28,507 nucleotides of DNA, from assembly GCA_003532715.1 (NCBI GenBank), contig DOEZ01000087.1, positions 1 to 28,507 of the forward strand. Reading direction: 5' to 3'. Under the pieces are notes generated by a model that was not told where the DNA came from, searched no databases, and saw nothing but the letters and a program-made list of their open reading frames with translations. The translations under genes and the position numbers were made by a program. Positions 23,756 through 28,507 of the stretch are shown piece after piece. Every line of letters begins with the position of its first letter. The stretch's first letter is position 1. The DNA comes from Planctomycetaceae bacterium. GTDB taxonomy: Bacteria; Planctomycetota; Planctomycetia; Pirellulales; Thermoguttaceae.

Positions 23756-26700
23756 GTCGTGGAGCTGGCGCCTTCCTGGACGGGCGGATCGATGTAGCGC
23801 GAGTAGATCGCCGGCATTTGGATGGTGGTCGGGATGGGCGTCTGGTCCGTGGCGTCCGGGGGAGGCAGCACGAACGTATCGACCGAAGTGCTCACGCCCG
23901 CCCAAACCACCACGTAGTGTCCGTTGGCGTCCATCGACACGGCCGAGCCGTATTGGTCGCCCACCGTCTCGGCGTTCACGCGGAACTCGCCGACCGGCGT
24001 CGGTCCGACGCCCGGATGAATGAAGTCGGTTCCGTCCGAGTTATACATGCGGGCGCAAATACAGTAGTCGCGGTGATTGGTTTCGTCGGGCAGCGAATCC
24101 TGATTGAACGACGTCCAAGTGACGACGAAGCCGAAGTCTTCATCCTCCACGACGGTCGATGTCATGGCGACGTCCGGCTGGAACTGGTCGTGGATCACGG
24201 TTTCATTCACGAGGAACTCGCCGCCCACGGTGGTTCCATCGGCCTTGTAGATCTGGCCGTAGACGCCGTAGCCGCTGCCGTCCTGCGAGCTTGCCCAGAC
24301 GATCACGAAGTTGCCCTGGCGATCCATGGCCACGGCGGGGCTGTCCTGATCGCCCGTTCGATAGGTGTTGACGCGGACCTCGGTTCCTCGGCGAGCCCCG
24401 GCACTGTCGAACCGCTGCGCGTAGACGCCCACGCCGTTGATGTCGTGCTCACTTTGCCAGGTGACGACGAAGTTGCCCAGTCCGTCCATCGCAACGCCCG
24501 AATTGCCCTGGGCGCCAACGGTGGTGGTCTTGTTGACGAGGAACTCGTCGCCTTGGGCCGAGCCGTTGGCGCGGTACATTCTCGCGTAGACGCCGTCCTG
24601 GCTTCCGTCCTGGCCGAAACTGGTCCAGGAGACGACGAAATCGCCGTTATTGGGATTCATCGCCACGGCCGGCTCGTCTTGCTCCGTGTTGACCCCGTAG
24701 ATACCGCTCGTGGTGAACTGGCTGATGCGGAACTGCCCGCCAAGCTTCATTCCGTCGGCGTCGAACCGTTGTCCGAAGACGCCCGTTTCGTCACCCAGGT
24801 CGAAGCCGTCGCCCGACCACACGACCACGAAGTTGCCGGCATCGTCGATGGCCACGGCCGGTTCGGTCTGGACTCCGATGGTCAAGGTGTTAACCAGAAT
24901 CCGTTCTCCCCACTCGCGACCGTCGGAATGGAATCGTTGGGCCACGATGTTGGCTTCGAAAGCCGGATCGGCCACGAGGATCGGCAAGGTTGCCGGGTCG
25001 ACATTCGGGTCCAAAGGAATGTTCGTCGCATCCACCACTTCGGTATACTCGACCCATACGACGACATAGTCGCCGTGCGCGTTGCGAGCGACGTCGGGCC
25101 CGTCCTGATAGTCGATCTGGGCAAGGTTGTCCTGTCCGACGATCGTGCTCGTTCCGCCGACCAACTGGTCAAGGTCGTTCGCGCTGGGGTCGCCGGGATA
25201 CGTGTTATTCACGGTAAACTGGAAGCCGAATCCGCCGGTGGGGCTGGTGATCGGATCGAGCGGAATCTCGTTGCCCGCCGCATCGTATTGCCGGCCCGTG
25301 CCGTAGGGTTGATAGCCGGTTCGCGCCAGCGCGTTGCCGGCCGCGTCATGGATGGCCGACCGCGCGACCAACGTGTACGTGCCGTTGCCGAGCGCCCCCT
25401 GGATTCCGTTCGGTCCGCTAAAGGTGACCGCGGCGACCCATTTATTCAGTGTCGCGTCGAAGTAGAAGGTGACATGGTGGATCGACGTCGATACTTCCTC
25501 GCCGCTGCCGTTGATCAGGGCCCAGTTGTTCACATTTTCGACGCTGTTCAAGCCCTCGCTGCCGCCCACGCCCGTATTGGCGGTGTTCAACTGCTCATCG
25601 AAAACGACCAACAGGGTCGTCGGATTGCCGAAGATATTGTCGCCCGGCCCGACCAGGGCCTTGTTGCCGTCGGCCAGTCGCAATTCGGTCGCATTAGGTC
25701 CGGCGTTGTCGGCGCTCTGTTCGTACCGACGCACGAAAATACCGTGCCGGTCGCCCACGCCGGCGCCGGCCCAGACGAGAACCACGTCTCCGTCGGGGGT
25801 CATCGCCACCGACGGGAACTGCTGGATGCCGCTCTCGGTCTCGTTTGCACGCTGCTGCGTGGTCGTCGGCGCCGAGTTCGTCCCGGCCGTCGCCGCATGG
25901 AACCATCGCCCGAACACGCCGGCGTCGTCCGTGTCGCCCACCAGTTCCGTGTTGAGCGTGTCGAGCGGATCGGGTTCGCAACCGTTGCCGTTCCAGAAAA
26001 TCACGAAGTCGCCGTCCGCATCCATCCCAATCGTCGGATTGACCTGGTCCTGGTCGAGATACTGCGTAACCTGATCGGTCAGCGGAATATTCTCGTCGGC
26101 CGTCACGACCGTATTGGCCTGCTGCGCCTCGTCGATTCGCGGAGCGCCGAACTCGTCAAACTGCCGGTAGTAGATGCCGTAGCTGTCCGGCGCGTCAGTG
26201 CCTCCAAGGTCATGGTCCTGATAGGCCTCGTACACGACGATGAACGCCCCCGAGTTGTCCATGGCCACTTGCGGGTTGCGGGCATTTCGGGCAAAGTCGT
26301 TGCCGCCGGCGGCTTCATCTAGAACGTCGTGGGTCGAATCGGGGCTGATTACTTCGCCCGTATTGACCTGAATGTCGCCGAGGGGCGCTCCGTCCACGTC
26401 GAGCGCCGGATTGTTGTCGGCGTCGAAGAGCCTCGCCAAAACATTCGAATCGGTCACGACACCGGACGTGCCGAGCACGGCTTGGTCCCACGTCACGGCT
26501 ACGTTGCCGTTGTCGTGGATGGCCACGCTCGGGTTTACCAGGAAACTGTCGACTCGCTCGGGTCCGTTGACGCCCGGCAAATCATCGACATTGACCCGGA
26601 ACTCATCCCCCATCGCCTCGCCGCGGAAATCGAACCGCTGCGCCAGGACGTTGTTGAAGTAACTGAAGTTCTGGCCCGCCGTTCCCCACACGACGATGTA

Positions 26701-28507
26701 GTTGCCGTAGCTGTCCATTGCCACCGCCGGGTTGAACTGCTCGCCGACGGTCGTCGTGTTGACCAAGGTCTCGATTTGCTCAATCGGCACAATCACGCCG
26801 TTGATGATCTCGGATCCCGTCCGGTTCCGGTACGGATCCTGGTCGATGCGCTGATCGCGGCTGTTGAGCACGCGCTCGCCGGTGGCCGTGAACCGTTGCG
26901 AATAGACGTCCAAGGTCCCGTCGGACGCTTCGCTTTCCCAAACCACGATGAAATCGCCGTCGGCGTCCATGGCCACGGCCGCGTTGCCCTGGTTGCCTTC
27001 GACCAGACGGTTGACCAAGAATTCGGAGGTCAACGGAACGTCGTTGCGGTTGTAGAGACGAGCGTAAACTCCCGTCCCGTTGGGGTCGTTCGGATCGTCC
27101 TTGCCGTAGCTGGTCCACACCACGACGTAGTCCCCGTCGTGATCGACCGCGACCGACATGGTGGTGACCTCGCGAGCGTAGCCGGTTCCCTTCGGTTCCG
27201 AAAGGACCTGCACCTCGGAAACACTCTGGTTGACTCGCCGCTCGGCCCCGAGTGCGTCCTCCGCTTGCGGAACGACGAACTCGAACTTGTATCCGCTGTA
27301 TCCGGTCGAATCGGACGACGTGCCCGCAATGCCATCGCGTTCGCCGTCGAGCTTATTGCCGTCGGTGTCCCTGACCAAATCGCGGATCGTAAGCACATAA
27401 CCGCCCGCGCTCAAACCGGGAACGCCGGAGGCCAGCCCGTTGCCGTCGAACGTAATCACCGCTTCGTAGCGATGCGTCACGTTGTTGTACTCGAACTCGA
27501 CGCTGCCGACGCCGCGATGGATCTCCGAACCGTTCTGTTCGAGAATCCAGTTATTCGGATTCAGAATGCTCTCGATGGCCGGAGCGCGCACGCCGCCCGC
27601 GACCGTCTCCATTTCCGAAAGCTCTTCGTCGAACACAATGACCAAACCGTCGAGTCCCACGCTCGCCACGCCGCCCTCGAACAAAGGAGTGAGGGAGCCG
27701 CCGACGCCCGGAACCAGCACGTCGGTCACGATCGGACCGGCAAGATCGGCCAGCAGTGGATATTCGACGCTGAAGAAGACGTCATAGGAGTCGGGAGTGG
27801 CGCTCTCGCCGGTCCATACGACGACGGCGTTGTTGTTCGCGTCGACGCCGACCGACGGCAGCCATTGCATTCCCTTGGTCGTTTGATTGACTCGGGTCTC
27901 GCCGCCGACCTTATTGACACCCACGTCGAACCGCTGGTAGAAGACGCCGTACTCCGACGTGTCTTGCTCGCGTGGCTGGCTGCCGTAGCCGCACCAGGCA
28001 ACGGTGAAATTGCCCGCGCTGTCCATGTCGACCGACGAGTAAAGCTGATTGCCCTCGACGGTCGTGTTGACCAGCGTCTCCAGCGAAGCAGCCGCGCTGC
28101 GGGTGAATTCAAGAGCCCATCCCCACAGACGCCCGCCGTCGGGATCATGGGCCTGATTCACGACGTTGCCGTTAATGTCGATGACGTCGTATTCGTCCGG
28201 ATCGTTTGGCGGATCGCGGTCTTCAATCCTCAGGAACCACGTTCCCTGCGCGTTCTGGCCGTCGAAGGCGGCTAGAGCCTGCTCGGGCACGAAGATCTCG
28301 TCAAACGGCGGCAGGCCAACGAGGATCGATTGACCCGCCTCGTCGTCGAGAATCGTTCCGGTGAAGTTGGCGCCGTTGCCCGTGCCTGGAGCGCCGACAC
28401 CGTCCTGGTCCCCCTGTCGCGGCACTTGGCCGAACAACTGGATTTCCGTCCCGTTGGGACTGATCAGATAGACGAACAGGTCGGACGGATCTTCGTGATC
28501 GATGGTC
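22399..28507 (-). CDS. Giant multidomain surface/secreted protein, N-terminus outside the window
   Basis: At least 2035 residues are visible; the frame is open to the window edge. The first visible residues (TIDHEDPSDLFVYLISPNG) are the middle of a P/Homo B domain, so the start lies upstream and the TTG at 28437 is not it. Domain order: P/Homo B (28096-28507); two ~50-residue beta repeats; Ig-like; seven repeats; Ig-like; seven repeats; then the C-terminal array (22399-23755). The repeats have the form FxVNxxTxGxQxxPxVAMDxxGNFVVxWxSxxxDGxGxGVYAQRF. Since P domains normally follow a kexin-like S8 catalytic domain, and the next gene has exactly that, this gene probably encodes an S8 protease too; that is inference. 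It ends TAG. The sequence at both ends is homologous to the 6795-residue neighbour, so the pair look like tandem paralogues with exchanged middles. Confidence 0.9.
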   Translation of the reverse strand, partial: TIDHEDPSDLFVYLISPNGTEIQLFGQVPRQGDQDGVGAPGTGNGANFTGTILDDEAGQSILVGLPPFDEIFVPEQALAAFDGQNAQGTWFLRIEDRDPPNDPDEYDVIDINGNVVNQAHDPDGGRLWGWALEFTRSAAASLETLVNTTVEGNQLYSSVDMDSAGNFTVAWCGYGSQPREQDTSEYGVFYQRFDVGVNKVGGETRVNQTTKGMQWLPSVGVDANNNAVVVWTGESATPDSYDVFFSVEYPLLADLAGPIVTDVLVPGVGGSLTPLFEGGVASVGLDGLVIVFDEELSEMETVAGGVRAPAIESILNPNNWILEQNGSEIHRGVGSVEFEYNNVTHRYEAVITFDGNGLASGVPGLSAGGYVLTIRDLVRDTDGNKLDGERDGIAGTSSDSTGYSGYKFEFVVPQAEDALGAERRVNQSVSEVQVLSEPKGTGYAREVTTMSVAVDHDGDYVVVWTSYGKDDPNDPNGTGVYARLYNRNDVPLTSEFLVNRLVEGNQGNAAVAMDADGDFIVVWESEASDGTLDVYSQRFTATGERVLNSRDQRIDQDPYRNRTGSEIINGVIVPIEQIETLVNTTTVGEQFNPAVAMDSYGNYIVVWGTAGQNFSYFNNVLAQRFDFRGEAMGDEFRVNVDDLPGVNGPERVDSFLVNPSVAIHDNGNVAVTWDQAVLGTSGVVTDSNVLARLFDADNNPALDVDGAPLGDIQVNTGEVISPDSTHDVLDEAAGGNDFARNARNPQVAMDNSGAFIVVYEAYQDHDLGGTDAPDSYGIYYRQFDEFGAPRIDEAQQANTVVTADENIPLTDQVTQYLDQDQVNPTIGMDADGDFVIFWNGNGCEPDPLDTLNTELVGDTDDAGVFGRWFHAATAGTNSAPTTTQQRANETESGIQQFPSVAMTPDGDVVLVWAGAGVGDRHGIFVRRYEQSADNAGPNATELRLADGNKALVGPGDNIFGNPTTLLVVFDEQLNTANTGVGGSEGLNSVENVNNWALINGSGEEVSTSIHHVTFYFDATLNKWVAAVTFSGPNGIQGALGNGTYTLVARSAIHDAAGNALARTGYQPYGTGRQYDAAGNEIPLDPITSPTGGFGFQFTVNNTYPGDPSANDLDQLVGGTSTIVGQDNLAQIDYQDGPDVARNAHGDYVVVWVEYTEVVDATNIPLDPNVDPATLPILVADPAFEANIVAQRFHSDGREWGERILVNTLTIGVQTEPAVAIDDAGNFVVVWSGDGFDLGDETGVFGQRFDADGMKLGGQFRISQFTTSGIYGVNTEQDEPAVAMNPNNGDFVVSWTSFGQDGSQDGVYARMYRANGSAQGDEFLVNKTTTVGAQGNSGVAMDGLGNFVVTWQSEHDINGVGVYAQRFDSAGARRGTEVRVNTYRTGDQDSPAVAMDRQGNFVIVWASSQDGSGYGVYGQIYKADGTTVGGEFLVNETVIHDQFQPDVAMTSTVVEDEDFGFVVTWTSFNQDSLPDETNHRDYCICARMYNSDGTDFIHPGVGPTPVGEFRVNAETVGDQYGSAVSMDANGHYVVVWAGVSTSVDTFVLPPPDATDQTPIPTTIQMPAIYSRYIDPPVQEGASSTTSTELVLTGTSGNDVFEFVGGPVPGAWIVKLNGVVQSVPSTTATVRFDGLGGADTVVFTGSAADDSVELWPTRGVLSSIDYTVTVENVESITASGGGGNDAALLHDSAGDDTFTGRKAQTGLTGAGFSLAANAFETVEVRSEAGGYDQATLYDAAGDDAFTASHQSAALTDGDYTIVAKSFDNVKAFATAGGLDTVNFADSPGNDRFESTAGYVQLRDDQSTYYLYAEGFDGMVVASTAGGADTAKMYGSAGNDTFKADRTYAQFQGDGFYCRADGFSFVLAYGQGGTDTAQLYDSAGDDTFVAGPNYGALSGDGYKIQVDSFRYVTGYGSQGNDLAVLYDSAGDDTLLTAQNYAQLSSNAYSNRAHGFRQVNVFGREENGGYDQAVLYDSAMADHLDAADNWLRLSNDQFNYWACCFESVVAKSMQGGDDTKDVASELDFVLAMEGNWRDR
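23781..25175 (-). repeat. Seven-copy ~50-residue beta repeat, second large block
   Basis: Seven copies with better-conserved spacing: HGDYVVVWVEYT, AGNFVVVWSGDG, NGDFVVSWTSFG, LGNFVVTWQSEH, QGNFVIVWASSQ, DFGFVVTWTSFN and NGHYVVVWAGVS. Most are followed by GVYAQRF-like and G(D/G)EFLVN-like strands. The final copy leads into the C-terminal array. Confidence 0.78.
25200..27748 (-). other. Two homologous Ig-like domains framing the first seven-repeat block
   Basis: The domains lie at 27271-27748 and 25200-25712. They share LVIVFDEEL / LLVVFDEQL, NPNNWIL / NVNNWAL, RYEAVITFDG / KWVAAVTFSG and GGYVLTIRDLVRDTDGN / GTYTLVARSAIHDAAGN, so they are duplicates of each other. Each is followed by a seven-repeat block, making a duplicated Ig-plus-seven unit. 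They resemble Big_5-type spacers. Confidence 0.65.
25715..27235 (-). repeat. Seven-copy ~50-residue beta repeat, first large block
   Basis: Seven divergent copies are recognisable by a (D/N)xxG(D/N)xxVxW core: DGDYVVVWTSYG, DGDFIVVWESEA, YGNYIVVWGTAG, NGNVAVTWDQAV, SGAFIVVYEAYQ, DGDFVIFWNGNG and DGDVVLVWAGAG. Some carry long loops. Two more copies precede the Ig-like domain (27755-28080). The family type is widespread in large bacterial surface proteins; its role is not known to me. Confidence 0.7.
28096..28507 (-). other. P/Homo B domain (partial at the window edge)
   Basis: The motifs DLFVYLISPNGTEIQL, NAQGTWFLRIEDRD and the closing GRLWGWALEFTRS match the strand pattern of the proprotein-convertase P domain, including the usual aromatic before the last strand. 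The first strand or so lies outside the window. Confidence 0.82.

Noticed and set aside
22477..26322. Plus-strand open frame of 1281 codons
   Set aside because: Same artefact: it mirrors the minus-strand repeats and has no domain of its own. Similar frames at 9414-10664, 12387-14726, 14823-16520, 18330-20591 and 26329-28275 were rejected for the same reason.
28435..28437. TTG as start codon of the upstream giant gene
   Set aside because: The same frame continues upstream to the window edge and encodes the first part of the P domain, so translation must start outside the window.
1..28507. CRISPR arrays, tRNA or rRNA genes, insertion sequences
   Set aside because: No regularly spaced identical repeats outside coding repeats, no tRNA-like folds in the short intergenic gaps, and no transposase-like protein were seen.

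Overview
The window is almost entirely coding, and all coding is on the minus strand. It holds three genes and about 0.7 kb of non-coding DNA. The DNA is GC-rich. The gene content points to a planctomycete (Planctomycetota, perhaps Pirellulales): a BBP7-type beta-barrel protein, an LEPR-XLL-like N-terminus, GEVED domains, and secreted-type proteins of thousands of residues. This assignment rests on protein families known to cluster in that phylum, not on a marker gene.

In the direction of transcription (high to low coordinates), the first gene (22399..28507) enters the window already open. Its visible part has a P/Homo B domain, about 16 copies of a ~50-residue beta repeat arranged as 2 + 7 + 7 around two Ig-like domains, and a C-terminal array of ~46-residue repeats. 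After a 115-base gap with two hairpins and a clear Shine-Dalgarno comes a 20.4-kb gene (1896..22283) encoding 6795 residues. It starts with an LEPR-XLL-like tag and a kexin-like S8 protease with P domain. Ig-like domains and a matrixin-like zinc metallopeptidase follow, then a long mosaic of PPC, FG-GAP propeller, beta-helix, NIDO, GEVED, SdrD-like, Calx-beta and TolB-like modules. It ends with the same C-terminal repeat array as its upstream neighbour. After 435 bases with two terminator-like hairpins comes a BBP7-family outer-membrane protein gene (141..1460).

The two giant genes look like tandem paralogues that share their ends (P domain, C-terminal array and last ~20 residues) but differ in the middle. 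The likely setting is the cell surface or exterior: two secreted or surface proteins with protease and adhesion-like modules beside an outer-membrane barrel. No functional link between the barrel and the giants is shown by the sequence.

The most notable signals are: (1) a shared, apparently uncharacterised C-terminal repeat array ending in a conserved DFV..EG.W tail; (2) at least five places in the 6795-residue protein where one whole domain seems to be inserted inside another, including a TolB-like propeller splitting a Calx-beta domain; (3) two unrelated peptidase domains in one chain. No RNA genes, CRISPR arrays, insertion sequences or attachment sites were seen. All domain calls were made by eye from motifs; no database search was run.
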